From positions 47,583,200 to 47,647,199 of the forward strand of contig CM050648.1 in the NCBI GenBank assembly GCA_027574665.1: 64,000 nucleotides of DNA, written 5' to 3'. This document shows positions 49,006-62,600 of the stretch, one piece after another. Both the position numbers and the translations under genes were made by a program. The notes beneath the pieces were generated by a model, which worked only from the letters and a program-made list of their open reading frames with translations, was not told the DNA's origin and searched no databases. Source of the stretch: Rhynochetos jubatus. Taxonomy: Eukaryota > Chordata > Aves > Eurypygiformes > Rhynochetidae. The stretch's first letter is position 1, and each line of letters opens with the position of its first letter.

Positions 49006-51587
49006 ATAGAAACCATATGCAAGTTGAAATATGCTGATTTTGAGCATGCTTAGAGACATAGGTCCAGGAAGTATGAATCACGTCTGAGAGCTGGCATAAT
49101 TCAAACCACCCTAGCCAGTGTCGGTAGCAATCACTGAGCCTGCAGGACAGCTGAGCTCCTCAGCGAGGGGATAGGGCACTCAGTAATTTTGCAGCGGTAT
49201 GCAAGGCAAAGGAAGTTTGAGAGAATTGTGCCTGCAATTCCTGCATGTCCGGTTGTCACGGCTACATCTCTTATAATGTTATGGCAGTAGTCTGCAGACA
49301 CCCTAAAGGTATACAAATGATTGAGGGCACTGCATTGCACTGGGTTCCTCTGCTAGGAAGGTTATCTTCGCTAGGAACTGCAGACACCTGCGTAGCAGAC
49401 TTCCTCTGGGTTGCGTTGTGGTTTAACACAGTAAGAGTTAAAGCAATGTTTCCCTCTGCAAAATGCAATCCTGCTTTTTCTCCTCGTATGAGGAGTCCCA
49501 CTGAGCCAGACGAACAAGCTAGGCTTGTAGGTTACATGCATGTCAGCCTTACTACACTGTACCTAAAACGAAACTAGCCCCAGTTACACCTCTGTGAATA
49601 GGAGTAAGTCTTGTACTTCACTGAAACTAAGTGGGATGCTTCATTGCTGTTATGGAAGAGAGGTGACAGCTCTTGACCTTTTCATTCATTCTGAAGGTCA
49701 AAGAGCATTCTTCTAGTACAACAGCAAAGGACCAAGTGAAACATATGACTATTGCTGTAATCATTTGGTCATCCTTGCTTTCTGAACCCAAATCTGTTCA
49801 GAAAAATAAGTATTTCTCACCAGGCTTCTCTAATAAGGCATTCATTGAACAGAAATGAGCTACAGCTTTAAGTAATCTTGAAATTCAGAAATCTAAGTAA
49901 GCTTACAAAACATTTATCTGATTTACTGACCTTGTGCAAGCATGTTTTATGTTAAAGAAAAACGTAGCAAATATTTTCTGGAAGAGATAAGTACAGTTTT
50001 TCTTCCAAATAGGAGGAATATAAAATAACAAGAGTAAAAAGCCAGGTCCATGAGGCAAAGGAGTCTGCTGTGAACATTGTGATTTTGCTTGTTTTCCCTA
50101 AAGCAAAGGATTTTAGTATAATTTCTGAAATAAATGTTTGTTAAAAAATATTTCACAGAGAAAGATACATTGGCAATAATTTTGGCTGAGAAGAGCAGAG
50201 GAAACCTGTGAAGCGAGAAACAACAGTTCGTGTAGAAACTTAGTTTTAATAAGATCAAGTTTTGCCCTGCTGTGTTTTGAAACTATCTGGAAGAGCCTGT
50301 TGCCTTCCACAAAGAACAAACGCAGCTAAAATTACTAACGCAATGACTCTACTTACCAAACAACTTAATACCTGCAGACTTTCTAACTGGGTGTGGAGGT
50401 GTAATTTGCTCTTTTGGATCTTTCTCCTTGGCCACAAGCCAGTGTAAACTCCTCAGCCAAGTCACCCTGATTTAAAAAACATTTTCTTAAGAAGTTCTCT
50501 GTTCCCATGAAAGCCTGGTATCTATCTAATATCTGGACATTCAGATACAATTGAAATATTTCACTTGGAGGCTTTTCTGAGTAAAGGCTGTACAAGCAGA
50601 AGCACAAACGTGCTTTAGAAAACACAAATACTTATGCAGCACACCCTGGTTCTTCTAGGTTACTAAAAGGAAATATTTACAAATTGAAAGTATCTGTTTA
50701 AAAATATTAGATCATCAAGCACGGTCATGTGCATTAAAAAGATTCTTTTTATATGAAGGCTGCATATACTTCTAGTATCTTTGCACATCAGTGGTTTCTA
50801 ATTTTATCTGGAGAAAATCTCTATGATGAATTCCAACCCTTTCCACATTGTCAGAAAAATAGCGTGAGTATTTTTCAGAGGCACAGCAAGCAGACGTAAT
50901 GTAAAACTTTCTACTTATGACTAAGAGATCGTGTATGTTTCTGTTTACCACTTTATAAAACACCCTTGGACATCTTTAACCTGTGAATGCTGGAAAGGAT
51001 CCAAGATTCTTACTGTGAAATTGCATTGACTTTCTTTTCCCCAAATATAGGTTCATGTCCACTCATCAAAATACATAATACATTTTCATCTGGCATGTAA
51101 AACAGGCAAAACTTTAATTTATAAATACAAGGACTTAAATCAATCATTGGAAAAGTTTTTAAGCAGCAGCTAATTAGACAACCTTTCTTATAATTCAGCC
51201 ACTTATGAATGGTCTGTAAAGTATTTATGGCTTGTCTAGTCATAGCCTCGGTGAAAGCTAGGGGTAGAAGTTGGGAAAACAGATTTCTCAAAGTACTGCT
51301 CTTTAGAAAAAAGATGTGGAAGGAGGAAGGGCGAGCCGGGATTTTTGCCTTCTTTGTGTGACAGTCACCAGAGATGAGCAGATACAGAGGTAGGAAACAG
51401 ACAAACTGCCATTACAAGAAGGGTGCACAAGACGGACTGTGAGAGATGGACACTGCTGTGTCTGGCTACAGTCCAATTTATACACCCTTTTACACTCAGG
51501 GCTCTTCTAAAAGTCTATATTTATTTCAGAAACATAAGGAAGTCACAGGCCTCCACTTCCACTCAGTTTAATTTTTGCCCTTTATTG

Positions 51588-51612
51588 TATATATATATAT
51601 ATATATATATAT
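51588..51612. repeat. (TA)n microsatellite
   Basis: About twelve perfect TA units. Confidence 0.95.
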
Positions 51613-54600
51613 TAAATCTGTAATTAGTATTGCTTATTCTGATTATTCAGCTAGTAGCACTTGACATTAGCTGAGGTAATACCACACAGCCACAGTTTTC
51701 TTTGCAGTAAACTCCAACATGTTGTCCTCACGTCTCAGTCTACAAACATGTCTGGAGTGCAAAGTGGCCCAGGTGAAAACAAAACCACAGCTATAATACT
51801 TACGATAGCGCAACCGCACCAGAGATGAACTAATTCTGCCTGGGCAGAGCTGGGGCCAGAGGCAATGCACTGTATCTCTGACAGCTGCATTTTTGCTGGA
51901 GAGAACTGATAAAAAAAAATGTTTGGAGTGAAATTCTAAAGAATTCTAAAGAATCCTGTGTCAGGAACACCCCAACACAGATAACAGGCTGTCAGCACCG
52001 GTGTCATTTCATCTGTGCAGATGTTATAGGAGCACAGAATATTCAATAGCAACTATCCTGACTTTTCTGAGGTTATATATCCATTTTTACAGAGCTGTTT
52101 GTTAAAGTCGTCCTGGCTTATCTGTTAACATTGCTGTAGGAGCTAAAAATAATGAAGGTAAATTGCAATACTAAAATTAAGCAGAAAAAAAGCCTTTTGA
52201 AGTATTGCCCTGTGGGATTAGCTTCAACTAGTTTGGCCAGATTTGGATAGCTTTAGAAGACAGACGATCTGAAAATGTGATGATTCTTGGTTCTGACACA
52301 AGAGAAAAGGTGTTTTACCCATCTCATCACTGACAGATGTAAACCTGAGCAAGACAGAGGCAAACCCTCTAAAGGATTTTGGTGCGGAAAAACCCATGTG
52401 ACAAGCAGGTAAGCTAAGGATTATTCATGCTGTTTCAACATTTTTAAGGCATGTTTTCTCCTAAACGCTTTTTCTAATTAAATAGTATGTGCTTTACGGA
52501 GCTGCCTGGTTGCTGGGTGCCTCTGGGAGAGCAGCTCACCAGGAGAGGTGCAGGGAAGCCAGGCCACTCTTGCCAGCTGAACGAGACCGAAAGGCAAAAC
52601 CTTATTCTGGAGGTTTCTGCTCCATGAACCAGAGGCCTGTGCTGCAGCAGAGGGAGAGTCCTGTTGGACAGGAGAATGCGCTCTGCATAGTATCACAAAA
52701 TGGCTAGGAAGAGCCAAGGGCTAGTTCGCAGCATTTAGGTTTAGCCATTATTAAGGAATGATGCAAATTCTTTCTTCCAGGAGGAAGCGCCAGGGAACGT
52801 GCCCACATACTGCTTTACCTTCCCGCAGGTATGCCAGCCTGCATGGGGTGGTTCGCCCTGCATACCCAAGTGTGGAAAGCTGGACTCGCCCTCTCAGAAA
52901 AGCCTGTTTTTTCCAAGGAGATGGGGATAGGATGCATTCCTCTGGGTGCAGAGTGAGATTCCCTCTGGCTCTCCCAGAGACTTTGCAAGAGCGACCTGTA
53001 CCTCTTCTCTACTTTTTTTCTGATTTTAATCTAATTAAATAAAAAGTTTATCCCATAATATTTTTTAATGTCTTCCCCTTCCCCCTCCCCACCCCTCTGA
53101 TTTCAGTATGATCTCCAATGTTTGCTACCATTGACTATGTAAAAATAGGTGATTCATGCCTCTGTATAGATAAGGACAACGGTGGGTGAAACCTTTATCC
53201 CTTCCTTTTTCTGTAACCAGCCAAACTACACAGACATAGCTAGTAACTATGGTGAATAAAGTAAAAAAAAGACCAAACCCAAAAAAACCAAACCAAACCC
53301 CAAATTTGTGGGCAAATGGGGACTCCCTACAGTGTTCAGTTCACATTAGGGAGAGGGCTTTAAAGTGGCCAGAGAAGACAATCCATCTATGTTGTGAGTC
53401 CTTTTACAAGTGTTTGTGTTATGTAAGATTACTTTTGTGAAACAAAGAATCAGGCCAAAATTGTTCAAAATTCACTGTTTCTTGTATGTAATGCTTATAA
53501 TAATTCATGAAGACCAGTAACATGAACAGTTTCACAGCTCAAGAGAAAAACATGAGAAATAGTGCAAACGTCGAACCAACTATTTACACAGAATTTACTC
53601 TCAGTTATACATGTTAAAAGGTCATATGTTAAAAGGCACTACTGTTAAATTAACACTTATAATTGCATGGTCATATTCTGGGTTTTTGCACGCATTAAAG
53701 GCTGTATATCAATTAGCTCATGATGCTGCCACCTTCAGGAATTAAGTTTTATGTAAATTTAAAGTAACTGTAGTTGTGAGATGAAATAACTCTAGCGGTA
53801 ATCAAAGTTTATCTAACTTGCCAGGTATGCAAACCACCTTAGATCCACACTGGATTCCCTGTTCATCTGATAGATCATCTCTAAATTTAGCCTTCATGGT
53901 CTAAGGCTAAGAAATTCTAGGGCAGTCTTAAGGCTGGTTCAATTACTGTGCCAAGGGACTGGGTAAAGGTGTGCCATGTTAAACAGATAGCAAAAAGATG
54001 TATGAATGTGTAAATTAAAGTAAATCAGCTCCCCCTTTAAATTAATCCCACTCCGTGTAATTATTCCACCAGATGGATCAAAAGGGTTAGATGTTCAAAT
54101 GTGCCTTGGAGGCATAGGATGTACCAGAAGGAGGTGTGGGACTCAAATAAGCAAAAGGTATTTTTTCCATCCCTTTGAACTGTTAGAGATTTTCAAATGA
54201 ATTCTGTATTACACTGGAATAAAAAGTGTATCTTCCGAAGTTTTAAATGCTATTCACATCACAATCACAGCTATGGTAGCCCTGTAGTTACTAGACTACA
54301 TTAGTGACATTGATAGGATGTAAAACATAGTGATTTCAGTCCTTGCTTTGAATAATTAAGAACAAAGGTCTGTCCCAAGGTCTTTCCTATTCCAAGAAAG
54401 TATCCTAATCACTTGGCTACTTTAATCTATGTCTTGCTCAGGCTCTTTTATTAGATGTGTTCAACATATGAGTGAATCTTACAAAGACTATGTTTGCAGT
54501 ATCACAAGGCCAATAGTAATTTATCTAATCTTTTTGTGTCTCCGATGTAGATGTCTACACCTGAGCTAGTTACATAGGAAACCTAGGGTGGGAGTAAATA

Positions 54601-55870
54601 TGATCAAGGCCACAGAGGGCAACATTAATCTCACCAAATGCAGGTATCTAGTAAGGATGAGACATACTCATCAACCAGATCTCTGCTGACTGTTAAAAAA
54701 CCTAAGCTCGGATGTTTGTGGTGGTGTTGTAAACATTCATTTAGTCAGATGAGTCTCACACAATTCCCCACATTAACTAAATTTCAGGGATTGGTTATGA
54801 TACTTACCTTCAGTGTTTGGTAACAAAGGTTAAATGTTTCCTTTCCTAATTTTCTCACTTCCTCCTAACCTATCAATCAGACTTGGTCCACATTGTAAAA
54901 ACAGTCGAATACTTTTTGGTCAGCAACCCTGACACTATGATTGATCTGATTTTTGTAGGATATAGCTTCAACTTTGGTTTGTAAGCAAGTACCAGTTCTT
55001 TCTCTGTCCTTTAAACCATGTTTTAGGTGAAATAAAGAATGCATATATACATTTTATTACTTAATTTTCCTACAAATTTGATCAGAAATTGAAACTTTCC
55101 TGCCTAAAACTGAGTGTATGCCATAAGAAAAGGCTTTTAGCTTATGAAAGGTATTTTTTCTCACATCAGAAGTGGAATTCATCCTTCCTTACTCTCACTT
55201 TTTAAAAAATTTATGTAATGCAGTATTATGGCATCTGTGTATCATAACTTTAAAGTTATTGTAAGAGAAGAAATGTATATATCATGAAAATTATTATTAT
55301 TCTTTGTTAGTCAGTCCCTATATTATGCTCTCTATCTAATCCAGATAATATAGTGAAGAGAAAGTAAAGTAACTCATAGGAAGAAAAAAGCCCCAACACC
55401 TCTGTAATATCCTTGTGTACCCTACAGATTTTATCTGCTGCTAACATCTGATGACCTCAGTCTTACAATTATATGCAGGTACCTAAAACAAGACTTTGCT
55501 TTGAACTGCTTGAAATGCAATAAAAGAACTACACACTCCAAATGCAGTACTAACTTGGCTTGCTATAATATTGGAAGGTAGCATGCAGATAAATTAGTTA
55601 TGGGACAAAGGGCTTATGTCTTGCCCAAGGCTATACCACAAACCCAAGAAAGTCCAATTTAACGTCTTGCTCAAGCCAGAGGGATTCTTTCTGGTGACTT
55701 CAATAGGAATTGGCCTGGGTCCAGGCAAGAAATAGAGAGTGCTATCAGTCATCAACCACTTTGCCTTGAGCCTTGATAAGAACCTGAGAGAGATACGTTT
55801 TTGGAGAGTTACTTTCAACAGAAAGGGAAGAGCCTTGATGGTGTAAATATATGGATGCAGCCTCACCCTC

Positions 55871-56613
55871 TGTTGTGGTTTACTCCGGCTAGCAAAATAC
55901 CACGAAGCTGCTCTCACAAATCCCTCTCTTCTCCTCCAGTGGAGGGGAAGAATTGGAGGAAAAAGAAATAAGGAAGCTCGTAAAATTGAGTAAGAACTAT
56001 TTATGACTACTAATAAATAATTAAAATAATAGAAAATAAAACATATGATACAATATAGCACAATATGATTCAATTTCTCACCATCCACTGACCAATGCAC
56101 ACCCAGATGCTGAGTAGTGAGAGTCAGACCCAGAGAGCCTGAGAACCACAGCCCGAGAGCGATTGCAGCCCAAGAGCTACAGCCTGAGGGCCAGAGCCTG
56201 AAAGCTGTCACAGCAGATTCCAAACGAACCCTATCAGCGACAGCACGGCCAGGAACTCTGAACAACACCCCATCTCCCACACAAAGGAGCCAGCACAGGA
56301 GTTAACAAAGCAGCTAACGCAGGAGGGTTAGCAAGTGCCCAGGAGTAAGTGAGCAAGGGAGTAAGGGAGAGAGTAATGGGAAGAGTAGTGGCTACTGGAC
56401 CCCCTTCGCCGCCCAAGAGACTGGAACATGACATACTATGGAATGAAATACTTCCTTGGTCAGTTTGGGTCAGCTGCAGTATCGGAAGCAGAGAAAGAGC
56501 TTGAATTACAGGCCCTCCCCAGCACCAGCTGAAGCCTTATCAGTATTGCTCTTAGCAGCTCCCTAGCAACCACAGTAAAGGGAATTAACCCTTTCCTGAC
56601 TGAACCCAGCACA
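55871..56613. mobile_element. Solo LTR of an avian endogenous retrovirus
   Basis: A 743-bp element with TG...CA ends (TGTTGTGGTTTAC ... GAACCCAGCACA). It is flanked by CCCTC on both sides (55866-55870 and 56614-56618); the match can be read as up to 7 bp because of the shared CA. Internal stretches such as CTTGGTCAGTTTGGGTCAGCTG match a bird ERV LTR type I recognise. There is no gag, pol or env next to it, so the provirus was removed by LTR-LTR recombination. Long ORFs across it are non-coding. Confidence 0.8.
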
Positions 56614-56618
56614 CCCTC

Positions 56619-59600
56619 AAATACTTCCCCTTCTGAATTTGAAACAAATAGGTTGCAGTATAAGCTTTCAAATATTGCCCTTTCCTTTATCATATGACTG
56701 CAACTTCTGTTGTGGCAGTATTACATCTCAGGTGTAACAACATTTTTCTTTCTTTTTGATGTATGAATTTAAGACTGTGAATGGAGGTGGAAATGGCAGA
56801 GGAATACAATCAGCTGTAAACCCTGTGGAATAGTAACAATTTTCATTTTGGTACCTTCTAATAGGAAGAAACATTACTTACAGGACAATGTTTTTGTCTT
56901 CTCCAAAATCAAGAGGTAATTTTGGTTCATGGACTGCACTTTTCTAAATCACTATATTTTATACAAGAATTGATGGAAAGAGGAATAAAGACAAATCATA
57001 ATGCAATCCAGAAAAACTTCAAAACCCAAAGTTATGTGCATTTTTATAAATACGAAATAAATTTTTCTTTTTTTCTCCTAAGAATCTGAAAGTTTGCTAA
57101 AATTCTTGGGTGTGAGTTAGCTCATGGAATATGGCCCTCTGGTTTCACAACTACATACAATAATAATACTTTTACTATGGGAAGGGCTAATTTCTATGTC
57201 CAAGACAAAATAAAAGATCCCTGCAAGGCACTTTCCCATATAGTGGAGTAACTCAAAAATATGTTTCCTCATCCCAATATCATCACTATATGCAATACCC
57301 AATGTATCAAAGGTTTGGTGAAATGCAATCTCCAGTCCATCATCTTTAGGATATAAGTATTTCTTCTTTTTTGTTCTTTACATCTCATTTTGCACAAAAA
57401 GGAGTAGTCACTTTCTCTGTAAATGAAAAGCATTAGAATGAAAAATAAATAATTTTGTGAGAGGAGGTTTCTTTTTGCACATTAATTCAGGTTTAAAGTA
57501 CAGATAGTTGTAGTCATAATTGAAGTGCGTTTTACTCAACATGTGGGGTAATATTAATTCTTGCATCCAGGAAACACACAAACAAATAAAATCATACAAA
57601 ACTCACCATGCTACATAAATTTTTGGTTTTTTGGCCACAATACATCTCTCTGGAAGTTAACAAGATGCATTCAGACTTTATATTAATCAGTAAGCATGCC
57701 TGGTTAGTTAAAGCAATCCAAAATCTACAAAAAGATATCACAAGTGAAATGGTAGTTTAAGTTGATGGACCCCAGAAAGAGTGCACATGAGTTGCAGTTT
57801 AACAAGCATCTGACAAGAGAGGAATGTGGGGCCTGGTTTTGAGCCTTTAAAAAAAATGAATGGTGAGTTCACAAAATAATGAATGAACCTGTTTTTCATT
57901 TTGCCACATGAAATGAAGGTCAGAAAGTTGGGTTGTACGTCTTAAAAAAAGTGCCTCTGCTTATAATATATCAGGGTTATCAGGATAATAATGCATTTGT
58001 TGTTCCTATTGGTTGTTTTTCTGTAGTAGTTGTAAACCTTGGATCCAAATTACCTTGATATCCTCAAAAACTCAGAGCCTATTTTGCATATGTGTTTCTT
58101 AGTCATTCTCCATCTTATATTTGTGAAGCTAAGCAACCAGAAGCAGTGTATCTTTGGCGTAGCTCATGCAGGTGGAATTACTTCCTCCTTTTAAATTTAA
58201 AAACTACATATATTGCTGAATAATGCTAAAGCCAAACTTGATGTTGTTACACTGAATAGAATTTGTTCCCATAGGCACAAGTTTTCTAGTAGTGAACGTA
58301 TATTTTGTGTTTGAATGTGCTGATGTGGGTTGAATGGAGTACTTTAGTATGTGGAAATCATGTCAGTAAATCACTCCTAGCATTTGTGTGCTAGCAGAAC
58401 ATGCATGTTGCAGCTTGGTTTTCATAACATTCTGCTAACACAGATCAGAGCATTCCTTATTCTTTTCAGTACCCATTAACCTTGTTTAGGAGTACAACAC
58501 ATTTGCATATGTCTGAAGAAAAAAAAAAAGGAAAAGAAAGCCTAAACTGCTAAGAAAGCATTTAGTCTTTATAGTTTTCTGAAGATGGAATACCTTTGTT
58601 GTTTAACATTCATTTACAGAATATTCTTTTCATCTGGCTTTTTTTGCAAAAAAGAGAGATAAGTAAGGGTGGGCAAAACTGGCTGGAGGTAGATTTCATT
58701 TAACCGCACAAAGGACAATTGAGTGTTTCAGATCTGAGTTGGTTTTTACACAATCTTTGAGGGAATGGTTATCATGAATGTGATAAACACACCAGGAAAA
58801 CATAAACACTGAAAAGGACAAGCTGTCTTCTTCAGGTTTGATGTGGTTTGATATGGTGTAAATATGGTAAATGAAGAAAAGTATCAGTGAGCTCTGGAGA
58901 ACTTCAGAGATTGTGCAGAATTTTTGGCACACAGACTTTAAACAGAGAACAAGATACTGCCTGTTGCTTAGCTTTGACTGAATAACACAGTCCAAGAAAA
59001 CACCAGCAAAATAGTCTTGACACGTCACTCTCTACTTCACTGTCATGCAACCCAATGTGTATCATCATGCATCTTAATATTTTTGAAGAATAGTGAGTAG
59101 GTTTGTTTCTCAGTTAACTTTGTTACTATCAATGCTATCAAGAGCTGTTTAAAAAAAAAAAAAATCATTAGTGTTATGCAGATGTAAAAACGTGCAATTG
59201 ATTAGGAAACAAGGCCCACTGTGCTTACAGTTGCTCACAGTAGGTGCCATTAAGTAGTTATTCTCTACTCCATTACTCTCTACTCCATCTTTCCTTGTAC
59301 AGTCATTTATAAGGTGAGAAGTAGCAATTATATATTTCATATTACAAGTGTTTATAAGCGTAATTATTTTCTGCACACTTTCCACAGGGAAAAATGACTA
59401 CATAAGCTAGAGAGCTTGATTCTCAAGGTCATTTTGACTGAGTCAGGACTGGAGCACTTGACTGCCAATCAAAATGTTTTGAAGGACTGCAGAGGGAGTT
59501 AAATCATTCTGGAGACATCTTTCTTTTTATTCTTCAAAGCATTTCCTGTCTGAAAGACTATTACGGCCAATGACATACAACAGGATCGTGCTTATAAAGT

Positions 59601-62600
59601 AGGTGTGAATGACAGTGCTCCTGGCTGGCTCAAAACTGTCCATTATTACACTGATTAACAATACTAAAAGTAAGGTCAAAAATAGCTAATTTTTCTGATA
59701 TAAAATATGTTACTGAAATCTTAGATGTAATTAACACTTTCCTAAGAGTAAAGAGGGTAGAAACAAACTATCTTTGTTGACCATAATTAAATGAAATATT
59801 AATGATACAACATTTTAACATTTTATTATCTCCTAAGGTCAGTCATGCCTGGAGAGGCTGCTTCTTTAATTATGTTTGTGCCATAAGCCATTTTTGGCTT
59901 CAGTTTGTAGACAACGTGCTGCCACACCTGTAGAAAAATATTTTGTTTATTGATCTGACTGGAACTAAAAGAGAGAGCACCTTGAGCCTGTCCCAGGAGA
60001 CTGAGCTGAGAAAAAACCGTAAAGACTGGCAAAGAGTAATCAAACAACAGATAAGGACTGAAATATCATTGGGTGGTAACCAGACAAACACTAAAATCCA
60101 TTTTTGACAAACATATTTATCTTCTGAATAGCTGGATGGAAGCAATTATTAGACCTAAGAGAAACTGACAGATTTCCTGCAGTAAATGCAGGTTCAATTA
60201 ATTATTTTCAAGTTTTTCAAGTTTTTGTATATAAAGGTTGACCACTAATCTGTCATACAACAGAAAATTGTTTTGAAATGGTGCTATGGATCAAAGAAGA
60301 AATATCTTACTCCAAACGATCAAATCTTATTGACTATACCATAAAACAGTCTATGAAGCGGTGACAAGGCTACGCAAAGGACTTCAGTTGTGTACTTGTT
60401 TTTACATTCATTAGCTACTTAACAACAGAATGAGAAAAAGTTATTTCATCAAGTGTTTTCATTACCAACAGTAAGTTTAAGTCCCATTGCATTTGCTTTA
60501 GAGGAAGAAAAGCACAGAGAATTTGATGGGTTCCCACATTAGATCTGTCTAGAGAAAAAACCCACTTGCTAATTACATGCACCAAAAAAAATGCAGTAAA
60601 AAGTGTCAGTATTATAATTTTTTACATTTGTAAAAACACTGAATTTTTATTTGCTGGCTGAAGGGGTATGGTCATTTTGTCACCTATATTAGTCATTCTT
60701 TCAAAAATAACTACATGCTTTGCTTATTATTTCTGTGAACTATAATTTTTGCTGGAGCTGGTATCATACAGAGAAGAGAAGCACTCTGCCACCTTGGTGT
60801 GTTTTGCTGAGTGCTCTGTTTTTAACTAGCTCTCACTACAGAGTATCAAGTCCCCTGTGCATTTGATGTAGAGCTGTAGTCCTCCTAGAACCAAGCAACA
60901 CCTTAGGTGACAGAACTGTTAATGCACCCTGAGCCCTGCTCTGGCGCCTCAGCTGATCTAAGGCAAGCCCAGTGTTGCTGGCAGCTGGCCATGGATCCAC
61001 GTGCTTTCCTATCAACAACATGGAAAGTGAGTCTACCCTGAGGAATGGGGCAGGAGGGGTGTTAGTATATACTACTTACAATATCAGTCCTACATAGCCC
61101 AGTAAAACACTATTAACAACAAAGACCTCTTGTTTGCCTGACTATATAAGAATACTCGCAGCAGAAGTGATTCCTTTTCATTAAAAAATACTTCTGGAAT
61201 AAATCATCCTTGGTGCCCTATCAAAGCAGGTTTCTGTTTTGTTTGCTTGTTGTTTTTTGGGGGTTTGGGTTTTTTTTTGCTGCTTTAGGTGGGCATGTGA
61301 TTACTCATGCAGGAAACCTTTTATTTATAACACTATTTGTGAATTTTGTATTTATTCACATATGTATTGCATGCATGTTGCATGTATGTTGTACATATGC
61401 ATACAAAATCCATATATAAAAGATACTTTTTCAAATATATAAAAGAATATTTCTGATTTTAGGTGACCAACGTGCTGTGTTTAATGTCTGAAGGTAATAA
61501 CCACATAAGGAAATAAAACATCTCATGGTTCTAAAATATTTCACCTGTCAAGCTTGGATGTTTTTTTAACACCACAGAGGTGAAACGTGAGCCTCCTGTG
61601 AGGGCTAAGCCTGCATCTGCATCCATCAGCACAGCCTGGAAATCAGCTCTGCCTGCTCCTTTAGAGAGGTGATCACAGCATGAAATGGAGAATATGTAAA
61701 GAAGAGCCATGGAGTGTGGCCTAGCTAACCACAGTAAGTTAGGTACGATCTCACCTTTCTAAAGTGAATCTTATTTCAGACTTACGGACAAACTAGCTGG
61801 GACAAAGTAACTGCCTAACTTGTTTAACTAGTTCTGCTTTATTTAGAGTAAAAGGTAAAGTTTACATTGATGCCTGAAAGCTTGATCTTTTCCTGTACTT
61901 CCTCAGTCCTATTATGCTCTCCAGTTTTTTGGCAGTTCCAGAATTACAAGCACCTCAGACCAAAATAAATGCTGAGACTTTTTGAAGGGATAACACTGGG
62001 GATGCCTATCCCACCTTTCTGCACCTGGTCACCTCCCCACAGCCAGGTCACAGCAGGGGACCTGAACCAGTTCCTCAAGCATGGCAGTTCACAGCCTGGC
62101 GTGTTAACGTCAGCCAAAGTGGATGCTGGTCAAGGCACCGGACCGTGAATTACAGCAGCTGAACACTGGCCCGATCTTGCTGACTCCGTGAGAAATCTGA
62201 GGGGGTAAGAAATTCTTACACCTTCTGTTATCTCGTTCCCTGTAGATTATAGAGGTTTCTCATCTTTCCCACTAGGGTTTTTTGCTGACCGGCACCACCA
62301 TTCTCAAACCTGTAACTAAGCAGGAATTGTGTTTTGTCCCGGGTTCATGCTGGAGCATGTGTCACACCAACACAGAATTTTATAGGCTGGGGTTTAGCAG
62401 AACAGGGAGAATGGGGGAGAAAGCACAGAAAATAAATAGTGATTCTTTGAGCATGCAAGTGAAAAGTTCATGCTGCAGTCAAAGCTTTTAGAAACCATAC
62501 TTGAGAAACAGGGAATCCTACCACACCCACAGCAGGAACAGAAGACTGTAAGAGGAGCTGTGTAGTGTGATTGGAAATGAGGCTGACGAGGAAACTGGGT

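Larger units (their letters stand above)
42380..55870. other. Intergenic, ancient repeats only
   Basis: Holds the CR1 relic near 47000, the MIR-like relic near 48285 and homopolymer tracts. 52480-52990 is less AT-rich but has no recognisable coding content. Confidence 0.6.

Noticed and set aside
55594..56280. 228-residue minus-strand ORF
   Set aside because: It mostly lies within the solo LTR, runs across its edge and has no protein family features.
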